A stretch of DNA of 64,000 nt. Source: Kutzneria kofuensis (GTDB taxonomy: Bacteria; Actinomycetota; Actinomycetes; Mycobacteriales; Pseudonocardiaceae). Location of the stretch: positions 8,558,038 to 8,622,037 of the forward strand of contig NZ_JACHIR010000001.1 of the NCBI RefSeq assembly GCF_014203355.1, in the 5' to 3' direction. Both the position numbers and the translations under genes were made by a program. Below the pieces are notes generated by a model that was not told the DNA's origin, searched no databases, and worked only from the letters and a program-made list of their open reading frames with translations. Positions 17,776-26,909 of this stretch are shown here, in pieces (the first letter of the stretch is position 1; the number at the start of each line of letters is the position of its first letter).

Positions 17776-19446
17776 ATGACAGCCGAACTTGAGAAGGTGT
17801 CGGCTCCGACCGAGCCGACACCGGTCCCGGTGCGAACACGCGCCCCCAAGGGCAGCGTCCTGGAGGAGACGCTGTTCACCACCGATCACAAGCGGATCGG
17901 GATGATGTACCTGGTCACCACGTTCGGGTTCTTCCTCGTCGGCGGCGTGCTGGCGCTGCTGATGCGGACCGAGCTGGCCCAGCCCGGACTGCAGTTCCTG
18001 TCGCAGGAGCAGTACAACCAGCTGTTCACCATGCACGGCACGATCATGCTGCTGCTGTACGCGACGCCGAACGTGTTCGCCTTCGCCAACCTGGTGCTGC
18101 CGCTGCAGATCGGCGCCCCGGACGTGGCGTTCCCGCGGCTGAACGCGTTGTCGTACTGGCTCTACCTGTTCGGCGGGCTGATCGTCGTCTCCGGCTTCGT
18201 CACCCCCGGCGGGGCCGCCGACTTCGGCTGGTTCGCCTACGCCCCACTGAACGAACTGGCCCACACGCCCGGCGTCGGCGGCAACCTCTGGGCCGCCGGC
18301 CTGATCGTGTCCGGCCTGAGCACGATTCTCGGCGCTGTCAACATGATCACCACCGTCGTGTGCCTGCGGGCCCCGGGCATGACCATGTTCCGGATGCCCA
18401 TCTTCACCTGGAACATCCTGTTCACCTCGTTCCTCGTGCTGGCCGCGTTCCCGATCCTGACCGCCGCCCTGTTCGGACTGCTGGCCGACCGCACGCTGGG
18501 CGCGCACGTGTTCGACCCGCACAACGGCGGGGCGATCCTGTGGCAGCACCTGTTCTGGTTCTTCGGCCACCCCGAGGTCTACATCGTGGCCCTGCCCTAC
18601 TTCGGCATCGTCACGGAGATCTTCCCCGTGTTCAGCCGAAAACCCTGCTTCGGCTACAAGGGCCTGATCTACGCCACCATCGCCATCGCCGGGCTGTCCA
18701 TGACCGTGTGGGCCCATCACATGTTCGCCACCGGCGCCGTGCTGCTGCCGTTCTTCTCGTTCACCAGCTTCCTGATCGCGGTGCCGACCGGCATCAAGTT
18801 CTTCAACTGGATCGGCACCATGTGGAAGGGGCAGCTGACCTTCGAGACGCCGATGCTGTTCGCCATCGGCTTCCTGCTGACGTTCCTGTTCGGCGGGCTG
18901 GCCGGGGTCATCCTGGCCTCGCCGCCGCTGGACTTCCACGTCACCGACACCTACTTCGTGATCGCCCACCTGCACTACGTGCTGTTCGGCACGATCGTGT
19001 TCTCCACCTTCGCCGGCACCTACTTCTGGTTCCCCAAGATCACCGGCCGGATGATGGACGAGCGGCTGGGCAAGCTGCACTTCTGGCTCACGTTCATCGG
19101 CTTCCACACCACGTTCCTGGTCCAGCACTGGCTCGGCGCCGAGGGCATGCCCCGCCGCTACGCCGACTACCTCGGCTCCGACGGCTTCACGGTGCTGAAC
19201 TCGATCTCCACCGTCGGCGCGTACATCCTGGGCCTGTCCATACTCCCGTTCCTGTGGAACGTCTTGCGCAGCTACCGCTACGGCGAGATCGTGCACGTGG
19301 ACGACCCGTGGGGCTTCGGCAACTCCCTGGAGTGGGCGACGTCCTGCCCGCCGCCGCGGCACAACTTCCACTCGCTGCCCCGGATCCGCTCCGAGCGGCC
19401 GGCGTTCGACCTGCACTACCCCCACATCACCCCCGGCGGGGGATGA
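17776..19446 (+). CDS. ctaD: Cytochrome c oxidase subunit I (aa3-type)
   Basis: 556 residues, about a dozen membrane helices. The haem ligands are in FTMHGTIM and AHLHYVLFG; the CuB site is [15 protein letters not shown], with the Tyr cross-linked to His, and [10 protein letters not shown]-terminal [12 protein letters not shown] is the standard start of the family. It catalyses oxygen reduction coupled to proton pumping in the membrane. Subunits II and III are absent on either side, so this is a stand-alone copy, probably a second ctaD that assembles with subunits made elsewhere. It is divergent from an SDR across a 201-bp gap. Confidence 0.93.
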   Translation: MTAELEKVSAPTEPTPVPVRTRAPKGSVLEETLFTTDHKRIGMMYLVTTFGFFLVGGVLALLMRTELAQPGLQFLSQEQYNQLFTMHGTIMLLLYATPNVFAFANLVLPLQIGAPDVAFPRLNALSYWLYLFGGLIVVSGFVTPGGAADFGWFAYAPLNELAHTPGVGGNLWAAGLIVSGLSTILGAVNMITTVVCLRAPGMTMFRMPIFTWNILFTSFLVLAAFPILTAALFGLLADRTLGAHVFDPHNGGAILWQHLFWFFGHPEVYIVALPYFGIVTEIFPVFSRKPCFGYKGLIYATIAIAGLSMTVWAHHMFATGAVLLPFFSFTSFLIAVPTGIKFFNWIGTMWKGQLTFETPMLFAIGFLLTFLFGGLAGVILASPPLDFHVTDTYFVIAHLHYVLFGTIVFSTFAGTYFWFPKITGRMMDERLGKLHFWLTFIGFHTTFLVQHWLGAEGMPRRYADYLGSDGFTVLNSISTVGAYILGLSILPFLWNVLRSYRYGEIVHVDDPWGFGNSLEWATSCPPPRHNFHSLPRIRSERPAFDLHYPHITPGGG

Positions 19447-19493
19447 ATGCGATCCCGGTGCGGGATCCACACCCCACACCGGGAAACAACAGC

Positions 19494-19616
19494 TCAGTGG
19501 TGGGTGCCGTTCCTCGTGGAAGACGCCACCAGCATGGAGGTGGCCAGACCAAGAACTGCGATCACTGCGCCGGTCACCACGTTGTTCCAGATGATGCCGG
19601 TCGCATGCGGAGCCAT
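19494..19616 (-). CDS. Short membrane peptide, possible SPW-repeat remnant
   Basis: A 40-codon frame from ATG 19616. The core IIWNNVVTGAVIAVLGLATSML is one transmembrane helix with a Trp-Asn-Asn lead, as seen in SPW-repeat membrane proteins. No clear Shine-Dalgarno is visible, so it may be the end of a longer, lost gene. It is convergent with ctaD, 47 bp away. Confidence 0.3.
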   Translation of the reverse strand: MAPHATGIIWNNVVTGAVIAVLGLATSMLVASSTRNGTHH

Positions 19617-19624
19617 TCGCTGGA

Positions 19625-19708
19625 TTGGACGTCGCTCGTCAGCTGTGGGTTACCGAGGGAGCCGTCGAGAAGCACGCGCGGCACATCCTCACCAAGCTGC
19701 GCCGGCAA
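19625..19708 (+). pseudogene. LuxR-type DNA-binding fragment
   Basis: A start-less frame reads LDVARQLWVTEGAVEKHARH and ILTKLRR. This is the recognition-helix half of a LuxR/NarL helix-turn-helix, normally the last ~50 residues of a response regulator. The receiver domain is not present upstream, and the frame then runs into non-family sequence. I take it as a gene remnant. Confidence 0.5.
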
Positions 19709-20217
19709 TCTGGCGGTGTGTGCGGCACCGGGCTGCAGCCGAGGCGGAGAACGGGGTCGCTGTACCCGTCGGTGACCCCGATCGGCGTGATGAGGGTCAG
19801 GCTGTGGGCAGCAGCATTGCCACCGCCCCTCAATGGATTCCGGACCGCCGTGGCTGGCGTCAGGTTCAGGGGCGGCGAGTTGTTGACACTGTTGTCCAGT
19901 TGCGAGGGTTCTGCGGTTTTGGCCTAGCGCCGGGGTGTTCGAGTGCACAGCTCTGACAGGCATGGAGAAGGTTGTGGCCGGCCGGTGGTGTGCTCGTGTG
20001 GGACAGCCGGTTCGGTATCGCTGCGCGAACGTATCCCCGCGGGCCGGCTGTCCGCGGTTCTCCGGCCTGGATTGCCGGGGCCTGGCTGGAGAACCCGAGC
20101 ATGCGGGTCGTGTCAGGAAGAGGCCTCGCCGACGGGGAATGCGTGACGTCTCAGTGAATCGTGGATCGTCACCGCGGTGAGGGCGGCCACGCCGTCACGA
20201 GGACCGAGGCCCTGGGA
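19709..20217. other. Intergenic region without a recognisable gene
   Basis: I see only short open frames of poor coding character on both strands between the LuxR fragment and the 3' end of the aconitase gene. Confidence 0.4.
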
Positions 20218-22167
20218 CTAGCTTGCTCCGGCGGTGGCCAGCAGCGGGATCTGACCGCCCGCCAACACGGCTCGTACCTGCCGCGGGGACAACCAGTGGC
20301 GCAGCCGGTACTGGCGACCTGTGGTGTGGTTGCGCACCGTCAACTCGGTCGAAGTGGTCAGCGTGTGGTGGAGTCCCTCGAACGCCAGGACGTCGCCCTG
20401 ATCAATGCGATCGAAGTCGGCGCCGTCGACGAACACCAGCGGGAGCACGCCGAAGTTGGCCAGATTCTGCCAGTGGATCCGGGCGAAGGACTTGGCGACG
20501 ACCACGCGCAGACCGAGCAGACGCGGGGCGATGGCGGCGTGCTCCCGGGACGAGCCCTGCCCGTAGTTCTCGCCGCCCACCACGACGTGCGTCGCGCCGG
20601 CCCGCCCCGGGTAGCCGGCGTCGATGGGAGTGAAGGTGAACTCGGCGAGTTTGGGGATGTTCGACCGGAACGGCAGCGCACGGGCGCCGGCGGGGGAGAT
20701 CTCGTCGGTCGAGACGTCGTCGCCGACCTTGAGCAGGACCGGCGCGTGGATTTGGTCCGGCAGCGGGTCCAGGTCGGGTAGTTCGGAGATGTTCGGACCG
20801 CGGACGAGATCGACCCGCGCGGCGTCCTCCGCCGGCAGCGGCGGGACGAACATGTCGTCGCAGATCGACGACCGTTCGGGCAGGCGCGGCGTCGGGTAGT
20901 CCAGTCCGAGGTCGGCGGCCAGGTCTCGAGGGTCGGTGATATGTCCGGTCAGCGCGGCGGCCGCGGCGGTCTCCGGGGAGCACAGCCACACGAGGTCCTC
21001 GGCGGTGCCGGAACGGCCGGGGAAGTTCCGGGGGAATGTGCGCAACGAGTTGCTGCCCACGGCGGGCGCTTGGCCCATCCCGATGCACCCGAGGCAGCCG
21101 GCCTGGTGGATCCGGGCTCCCGCCTTGATCAGGTCGAGGGTGGCGCCGATCGCGGTGAGATCGGCGAGGGTCTGCCGCGAGGTCGGGTTGACGTCGAAGC
21201 TGACCGCCGGGTCGGTCTGGCGCCCGGCGACCACAGCAGCGACGACGGCGAAGTCCCGCAGGCCGGGGTTGGCGGACGAACCGACCACGACTTGGCCGAC
21301 CGGGGTGCCGGCGACTTCGCGGACGGGTACCACGTTGCCGGGCGAGGACGGCTTGGCGATCAACGGCTCCAGTGCCGACAGGTCGACATGGTCGTGCAGG
21401 TCGTATTCGGCGTCCCGATCGGCGGGCAGTTCGACGAAATCGTCGGCACGCCCCTCGGCGGTCAGGAACCGGTACACCGCGTCGTCAGCAGGGAACACCG
21501 TGGCGGTGGCGCCCAGTTCAGCACCCATGTTGGCGATGACGTGCCGATCCATCGCGGTCAGCGTGGCCAGCCCCGGCCCGTGGTACTCGATGATCCGGTC
21601 GCGGCCACCGGAGACGCCGTGGCGGCGCAGCATCTCCAGGATCACGTCCTTGGCCGAGGTCCACGGCCGCAGCCGTCCGGTCAGCTGGACACCCCAGATC
21701 TCGGGCATCCGTAGGCGCAGCGGCTGCCCGGCCATGGCCATGGCCACATCCAGCCCGCCGACGCCGATCGCCAGCATGCCCAGGCTGCCCGCGGCGCAGG
21801 TGTGGGAATCCGAGCCGACCAGGGTCCTGCCGGGGATGCCGAACCGCTGCATGTGCGTCGGGTGGGAGACCCCGTTGCCCGGCTTGGAGTACCACAAGCC
21901 GAACCGGCGGCAGGCGGAGTACAGAAACAGGTGGTCCTCGGCGTTGCGCTCGTCGGCCTGTAGCAGGTTGTGATCGACGTACTGGACGCTGAGCTCGGTG
22001 CGAGCGCGATCCAGGCCCAGCGCCAGCAGTTCCTGCATCACCAGCGTTCCCGTCGCGTCCTGGGTCAGGGTTTGGTCGACGTGGAGCGCGATCTCCTCGC
22101 CTGGGCGCATCTGACCGTCCACCAGATGCGAGGAGATCAACTTCTGGGTGACGTTGCTGCCGGGCAT
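20218..22167 (-). CDS. Aconitate hydratase
   Basis: 649 residues, ATG 22167 behind AGGAGAAGG. Cluster ligands: Cys124 in SDSHTCAAGSLG and the pair in GCLGCIGMG near residue 360, which hold a 4Fe-4S cluster. The C-terminal swivel domain has DDVSTDEISPAG and GENYGQGSSREHAA, the substrate-binding serine loop. It interconverts citrate and isocitrate. At 649 residues it is shorter than the ~900-residue AcnA typical of actinobacteria and resembles the mitochondrial/AcnX-neighbour size class, so it is probably an accessory aconitase or homologue. Monocistronic. Confidence 0.85.
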   Translation of the reverse strand: MPGSNVTQKLISSHLVDGQMRPGEEIALHVDQTLTQDATGTLVMQELLALGLDRARTELSVQYVDHNLLQADERNAEDHLFLYSACRRFGLWYSKPGNGVSHPTHMQRFGIPGRTLVGSDSHTCAAGSLGMLAIGVGGLDVAMAMAGQPLRLRMPEIWGVQLTGRLRPWTSAKDVILEMLRRHGVSGGRDRIIEYHGPGLATLTAMDRHVIANMGAELGATATVFPADDAVYRFLTAEGRADDFVELPADRDAEYDLHDHVDLSALEPLIAKPSSPGNVVPVREVAGTPVGQVVVGSSANPGLRDFAVVAAVVAGRQTDPAVSFDVNPTSRQTLADLTAIGATLDLIKAGARIHQAGCLGCIGMGQAPAVGSNSLRTFPRNFPGRSGTAEDLVWLCSPETAAAAALTGHITDPRDLAADLGLDYPTPRLPERSSICDDMFVPPLPAEDAARVDLVRGPNISELPDLDPLPDQIHAPVLLKVGDDVSTDEISPAGARALPFRSNIPKLAEFTFTPIDAGYPGRAGATHVVVGGENYGQGSSREHAAIAPRLLGLRVVVAKSFARIHWQNLANFGVLPLVFVDGADFDRIDQGDVLAFEGLHHTLTTSTELTVRNHTTGRQYRLRHWLSPRQVRAVLAGGQIPLLATAGAS

Positions 22168-22551
22168 CCCTTCTCCTTCCCCTGGCCTGTGCGGTGTTCT
22201 CCGCGCGGACTATGGCCGCTGGACAGGGAGCGCGTTGCGCCACGGTGTGGCTGACCGAGCCGAGCACGAGGCGCCCCAGGGCGCCGCGTCCGGATCACTC
22301 ATGAGCACCACCGCTTGCGTGTCCTGGTCGCGTGTACCCATGAGTCACGTGGGTACACGGGACCGCGGCATCGGGTGAGCTGCGACGGAGCCAGCGCCGA
22401 GCGGCTCGAGTTGACCTCATCTTCGAGCACACTGGCTGGCAACGCCGCGACGAGGTCTTCCGGCCCGTAGCCGTGTCGACGGCATGACTGATACGGAACA
22501 TGGACGAATCAGACCCGACCAGCACGATGTGGACACCTGGTGAATGTGGCG
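22168..22551. other. Divergent intergenic region
   Basis: Between the aconitase start (minus strand) and the DUF5313 gene (plus strand). No gene is supported; a short GTGTACCCATGAGTCACGTG-like stretch with imperfect symmetry lies near 22333-22352. Promoters for both genes should be here, but I cannot place them. Confidence 0.35.
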
Positions 22552-22914
22552 ATGCACAGGCCGAACCCGCTGCAGTGGCTGCGTTACGTTTACGGTGGCC
22601 GGCTGCCGGAGCGCTATCGCGAGTGGGTACTACACGACGCAACGTGCCGCACCTGGCTGCTGCGGTACGTGTTGCGGGTGGTCGTGGAGGCGGTGCCGTT
22701 GCTGGTAGCCGGTTTTGCGGTGCTGACACTGCTGACTCCGGCGCCGGCGTCGTTGGTGCTGCCGGCATTGGCGCTGGCCCTGCTTACGAGCTTGTACTTC
22801 ACGGTGACCAGCGCGGACGAGTTGATCGAAGTCCGTTTGGTGCAGCACGGATACCCGCCGGGAACCGGCAAGGCGGCGCGGCGGCGCCGCAGCGAGGCGT
22901 CCCATGATCGCTGA
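22552..22914 (+). CDS. DUF5313-family membrane protein
   Basis: 120 residues from ATG 22552 (an in-frame GTG 22540 is the alternative). RPNPLQWLRYVYGGRLPERYREWVLHD is the family's opening signature, followed by two hydrophobic helices (VVEAVPLLVAGFAVLTLL and SLVLPALALALLTSLYFTV) and the closing EVRLVQHGYPPGTG. This small two-helix protein is common in Pseudonocardiales and has no known function. Its neighbours (aconitase, polymerase remnant, NADH dehydrogenase) do not explain it. Confidence 0.8.
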   Translation: MHRPNPLQWLRYVYGGRLPERYREWVLHDATCRTWLLRYVLRVVVEAVPLLVAGFAVLTLLTPAPASLVLPALALALLTSLYFTVTSADELIEVRLVQHGYPPGTGKAARRRRSEASHDR

Positions 22915-22919
22915 GTGAC

Positions 22920-23240
22920 TCAGGTTTGGCGGGCACAAAGGACCGGCACCGGCGCAGCTCGTACGTGGCGGAGGCCTCGTCGAGGTCGGCGTCCGCGGAT
23001 GGGAGGTGGCCGAACTGCCGTGCCGTACGATGCCCGACGATCGACACGTACGGGTTCCCGCACGCGCGCACCAGTCGGCGGGCCACCTCGCGCCGGGGCT
23101 GATCGAAGTGGGAGTGCGCCGACGCGATACACAACCGCCTTCTCGCGCATCCGTGCATTGAACGGTTCGCCGCCGGTGAGGGACAACAGGTCGGCGTACT
23201 CCTGCAAGAGGGCGCCGACCTCGTCGTTCGATCGGACCAT
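22920..23240 (-). pseudogene. DNA polymerase X (PolX) remnant
   Basis: ATG 23240 starts RSNDEVGALLQEYADLLSLTGGEPF and ARMREKAVV, the N-terminal helix-hairpin-helix domain of bacterial PolX. After about 35 residues the frame jumps, and the next recognisable piece is IASAHSHFDQPRREVARRLV with RACGNPYVSIVGHRTARQFG, from the C-terminal PHP nuclease domain, ending SADADLDEA. Around 400 residues (palm, fingers, most of PHP) are missing. PolX fills gaps in base-excision repair; this copy cannot. Confidence 0.6.
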
Positions 23241-23387
23241 GGCCAGACCTCCGGAGCGCGATCGTGTAGCGGGCAAGGAGCTCAGCCAGACCGTCATCGG
23301 CGCCTGACCGGCGGAAGCCGAAGACTTGTCGGGTGGGGTGTCCGCGGTGATCAACCAGCTGCCCTGTGGCCGGTGCGTCGTGGTGGC

Positions 23388-24716
23388 TCAGCTGACGGGG
23401 CCCGCTGCCGGCAGGCGGTCGCACTCGGTCAGCCGAATGCCCTGTTCGGGCACCATCCCGAACTGCACGAGCTGACGGTCGGTGACCAGATCGATGAGCC
23501 AGTCCGTAGCCACCCGCAGGCGGTTGCCGGGCAGAGCGAGCAGGTGATAGCCACGCGCCACGGCGGTGGCCAGGCATCCCTCCAACGGGATGTGCAACGG
23601 GTCGGCGACCGCGTCACCAGCGCCCAGATCGACCACGAATCCCAGGTCACGGTGCCTATAGCGACGGGGCCGCCCATGACCCAGGCAGGCCGCCAGGTTG
23701 ATCGCGACGGTGCGGCCCTGGCGCTGGGCGTGCTGGGCGGTCATCGGGGTGAGCCGTCCCGGGTGGCGCCGATCGGCCACGGCAGCGACATCACCGGCGG
23801 CATACACGTGCGGCGATCCCGGAACGCGCAGGTAGTCGTCGACGATCAAACGTCCTTGCTCGGTAGGCAGGCCGAGAGCCTGCACGAGTGGGTCGGGGCG
23901 CACGCCCACGCACCAGACCACCGTGCGGGTCGGGATCTCGGCGCCGTCGGTGAGCCGGACGCACTGCTCGGTGACCTCGGCGACGCTGCTGCGCAGCCGG
24001 ACGTCGATGCCGCGGGCCAGCAGCACCCGCAGCGTCGGCTCGGACAGCCGCTCGTCGAGTCCCGGGAGCACCCGCGGAGCAATGTCGACGAGCACCCAGC
24101 GGATATCGTGCTCACTCAGCTGACGTCGGTTGCGCACCGCATCACGGGTCAGCAGGCTAGCGTGCGCGACGAGCTCGGTGCCGGTGTAGCCGGCACCGAC
24201 CACGACGAAGGTGACGCGGGCGGCGCGCTCGTGCGGGTCGTCGGCCAGCTCGGCGAACTCCAGCTGCCGCAGCACGTGGTCGCGAAGGAACACAGCCTCG
24301 GCGACCGACTTGAATCCGCGGGCGTGCTCGCCGACACCCGGAATGGACAACAGTCGGGTCACGCTGCCGGAGGCCACCACCAACCAGTCGAAGTCCAGCC
24401 CGTGGCAGCGGCCCTCGACGTCCACTGCCGTGCAGCGGCGACCGACCACGTCCAGGTCAACCACGTGCCCCAACACCAACCAGGTCTGAGGCAGCCTCGG
24501 ACGCAACGCCACGGCCACGCGGCGAGGGTCCAGCGTGCCGCCAGCCACCTCCGGCAGCAACGGCACGTACAGCATGTAGTCGGTGGGGTTCACCGCGACC
24601 ACCTCGACCTGGCCACGCGGCAACCGGCGTTCCAGCATGCGCAGACAGTGGTAGCCGGCGAAGCCAGTGCCGACCACCAGCACACGCGGGCGGTGCGGAC
24701 TGCGACCGTCGGACAT
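23388..24716 (-). CDS. Type II NADH dehydrogenase-like FAD oxidoreductase
   Basis: 442 residues from ATG 24716, chosen for the GGAGGTGATTCCC spacing; an upstream in-frame ATG (24731) is unlikely. Two dinucleotide folds: VLVVGTGFAGYHCLRML (FAD, residues ~13-30) and VTFVVVGAGYTGTELVA (NADH, ~168). YAAGDVAAV near 315 is the second FAD motif. The C-terminal third (LHIPLEGCLATAVARGYHL, LIDLVTDRQLVQFG) matches the membrane-associating end of NDH-2. It would oxidise NADH and reduce quinone without pumping protons. Monocistronic. Confidence 0.85.
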   Translation of the reverse strand: MSDGRSPHRPRVLVVGTGFAGYHCLRMLERRLPRGQVEVVAVNPTDYMLYVPLLPEVAGGTLDPRRVAVALRPRLPQTWLVLGHVVDLDVVGRRCTAVDVEGRCHGLDFDWLVVASGSVTRLLSIPGVGEHARGFKSVAEAVFLRDHVLRQLEFAELADDPHERAARVTFVVVGAGYTGTELVAHASLLTRDAVRNRRQLSEHDIRWVLVDIAPRVLPGLDERLSEPTLRVLLARGIDVRLRSSVAEVTEQCVRLTDGAEIPTRTVVWCVGVRPDPLVQALGLPTEQGRLIVDDYLRVPGSPHVYAAGDVAAVADRRHPGRLTPMTAQHAQRQGRTVAINLAACLGHGRPRRYRHRDLGFVVDLGAGDAVADPLHIPLEGCLATAVARGYHLLALPGNRLRVATDWLIDLVTDRQLVQFGMVPEQGIRLTECDRLPAAGPVS

Positions 24717-25321
24717 GGGAATCACCTCCACGATCGTGGACTGCGGGCGCTACGGGGCGCGCTGGTCACCGGGGGCAGGGCGGCACCGGCCGGCCCGGCC
24801 GCGGATGGGCTCCGGCGGGACAGTTGGACCAGGACCTGGCAGCGGCGGCTCCGGCTGCCCGGGGTCGGTCGGTATCGGCCGCTCCGGAACGAGCGGCACG
24901 GTCTCCGCACCGATTACAGATCATCGCAACAAGGACCTCGAAGTCTCACACAACTCGTACTGACGACGGCTACCCGGCGGCTCAGCGGGTATGCCCGCAC
25001 TGCCTCAGGCGGCGTTCCCGATCTCCGTCCAACCAGGTCCGCACTGACTCGTCAGGTCGGACGGTCGGCGTAGGTCGTCCGGCACTGCTCGCCGACGACC
25101 GCGCTGGCCCACCCGGGCATCGTCCGCCCGCTGGTCGGCACCCGTCACGCGGCCGGCACGGCGATGACCGGTTCGCGCGGGCACCGAGCGGCGGGGCAGC
25201 CATTAGGGCCGGCTTCGGCTCGGAGGCATCCTTGCCGCCACGGCCATGGCGTAGGAGTGTCGGGACTGGGGTTCGTTGACGGTGCCGCTGCCCGTAGCGG
25301 GCTCAACGTCCGCCGCGGGTG
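24717..25321. other. Intergenic region without a recognisable gene
   Basis: Proline/arginine-rich open frames occur on both strands, but none has a Shine-Dalgarno, family motif or normal codon composition. The NDH-2 promoter should lie in the first 100 bp. Confidence 0.4.
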
Positions 25322-25492
25322 TCACCTAAGGGTGAGGGCAACGTAGACGAACGCCAGCACCGTGGCCGGACCTAGCAATAGGAAGAGACTCAGCGCGCCG
25401 TACCACGGCTTGTCTTTGAGGTACATGGCAGCCAGCAGACCGATCGCGGCCAGGATCATTACGGTGAGCAGCGTCAACGCAACTACAGACAT
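25322..25492 (-). CDS. Two-helix small membrane protein
   Basis: 56 residues from ATG 25492. Helix 1 is VVALTLLTVMILAAIGLLAAM, then a short charged turn YLKDKPWYG, then helix 2 LSLFLLLGPATVLAFVYVAL. Codon use fits coding sequence (strong third-position GC with clear hydrophobic periodicity). No strong Shine-Dalgarno. It lies 63 bp after the GreA-like gene on the same strand, so it may be co-transcribed. Function unknown. Confidence 0.55.
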   Translation of the reverse strand: MSVVALTLLTVMILAAIGLLAAMYLKDKPWYGALSLFLLLGPATVLAFVYVALTLR

Positions 25493-25555
25493 GTAGGCAG
25501 TCCAGGGGAAGTCGGGACTCGGCTTCGTGTGCTGGCCGGTGCGGGTGGACGTGTG

Positions 25556-26062
25556 CTATCCGGTGCGGTTGGTTGAGACGCGTCGGGCTCGGTGCTGGCT
25601 GTAGGGAACGGCGTGCAGAAGGGCGACGTGCACCGTGGTGCCGTTGGGCACTTGGTAGGAGCGTCGGTCACCGGGCTGTGCTCCGGTCAGTGCCTTGCCG
25701 AGGGGTGAAGTCGGTGAGTAGACCTCGATGCGGTTGGTGTTGCCGTCGATGTCGGGGTGTTCGGCGGCGCGTGTTCCGAGGAGGAAGGTTTCCTCGTCCG
25801 CGGTGTCGTCGTAGCGGATGGTGAGAACCATGCCGGGTTCGGCGATGCCGTCGTTGGGTGGGTCTTGCCCGACGATGGCGTTGGCGAGGAGTTCCTGGAG
25901 CTGGCGCATGCGCGCGGCACGCGTGTGCCCGTCGTCGGTGGTGCTGTCGCCGCTGCGGTTGGATGAGTGCTCCCGCATGGACGGTGTGAGCAGTGACGCG
26001 AGTTCGGCTTGGAGTCGCTCGTGTGCTTCGGGCGTCAGCCAGACGCGGTCGGTGTTGGTCAT
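25556..26062 (-). CDS. GreA/GreB-family transcription elongation factor-like protein
   Basis: 168 residues, ATG 26062, GGAG upstream. The N-terminal half RVWLTPEAHERLQAELASLL...ARMRQLQELLANAIV is the two-helix coiled-coil finger; the C-terminal half PGMVLTIRYDD...EVYSPTSPLGKALTGAQPGD is the FKBP-like domain, with the SPLG-ALxGxxxGD signature. True Gre factors reach into RNA polymerase to rescue backtracked complexes using two acidic residues at the coiled-coil tip. Here the tip region (NRSGDSTTDDGHT) is acidic but divergent, so it may instead inhibit polymerase like other Gre-fold proteins. A small membrane protein gene follows. Confidence 0.8.
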   Translation of the reverse strand: MTNTDRVWLTPEAHERLQAELASLLTPSMREHSSNRSGDSTTDDGHTRAARMRQLQELLANAIVGQDPPNDGIAEPGMVLTIRYDDTADEETFLLGTRAAEHPDIDGNTNRIEVYSPTSPLGKALTGAQPGDRRSYQVPNGTTVHVALLHAVPYSQHRARRVSTNRTG

Positions 26063-26108
26063 GATGTCGTGTCTCCGTCCGGGTCAGTTCCACGTTGATG
26101 TATTAGGT

Positions 26109-26147
26109 GCCGTCAGGACGACCAGGTGCTGCGGTCGCCCTGACGGC
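26109..26147 (-). terminator. Hairpin between the remnant at 26212 and the GreA-like gene
   Basis: A 15-bp stem with one mismatch (26109-26123 with 26133-26147) and a 9-nt loop. It sits 65 bp past the minus-strand remnant stop at 26212, and would isolate the GreA-like gene from upstream transcription. Confidence 0.6.
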
Positions 26148-26211
26148 GTGGTTCATGGGAGCCGGGTGAGGGCACGACTCGCACGAACCCGGATATGGCA
26201 TGGGAAGCTGC

Positions 26212-26748
26212 TCAGCGTGGCCCAGCTCCACCCGCCGGGGTGTCAGGGACCGGATGCTTGAGCGGTGTGACCGTGTCCTTGGCGTAGCCCGAGGCGATGC
26301 GTATGAGGATGGCGCGTTCTGCTCGCAGCAATGTGTTCTCCCTGCGTAGCCAGGTGAGTTCCGATCGTTCGTCCTCGCTGAGCGACGGCGCCTCCGACAC
26401 CACGTGCTCACCGTCACCGGACTTCGGATCGGCTCTCAAGTCGGGCTCCGAGGTGGACCTGGTGTCGGGCCGCGTGTCGTTGTGGGTGGGCGGGTCAATC
26501 GTCATGGGTGGTGAGGGCTTCTCGCTTTTGGTGCGGTGCCGTGTGCCGGAATGTGTTCGCGGGGGAGTGGATGGTGGCGCCGCGGGCAACGACCGCGCGG
26601 CCCAGTGCCTGGACGAAACCGCCTGGTCGCCCACCGTCACCGATATGCCGCGTTCCTGTAGGAACCATGCGGCCGACAGACCGACGGTGCCGGCGCCGAC
26701 CACGACAGCGGACCGTGGTCCGCACTCCAGACGCTCGATGCCGGCCAT
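26212..26748 (-). pseudogene. Amino-acid oxidase (DAO) N-terminus fused to an IS3 OrfA-like tail
   Basis: The frame begins MAGIERLECGPRSAVVVGAG then TVGLSAAWFLQERGISVTV, the FAD-binding start of a D-amino-acid oxidase/dehydrogenase. It loses identity within 20 residues; a shifted frame nearby reads QALGRAVVARGATIHSPANTF, a middle segment of the same family, so the gene has a large deletion and a frameshift. The last third (SEDERSELTWLRRENTLLRA then ILIRIASGYAKDT) looks like the leucine-zipper end of an IS3-type OrfA. The composite is unlikely to be functional. It is divergent from an intact PucR regulator that may once have controlled it. Confidence 0.6.
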
Positions 26749-26909
26749 GTTCCACCTCCCACACTGTGTGCTGGACTCAACGCCCAGGATCGCGACAAGA
26801 CCCGCACCGGCTGTTGTTGGTTCGGGACAAACGTGGGACCGGTTGATGTCGGATTCCGACAGAGCGGGCGGCTAACCTGGGACACCGGATCCCACGTGTG
26901 GGAGTGCGC

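Noticed and set aside
17575-19479. Upstream extension of the SDR frame (to 972 codons) across the ctaD gene
   Set aside because: Gln/Glu/His-rich antisense of ctaD; the SDR has its own ATG at 17574 with GGAGGG.
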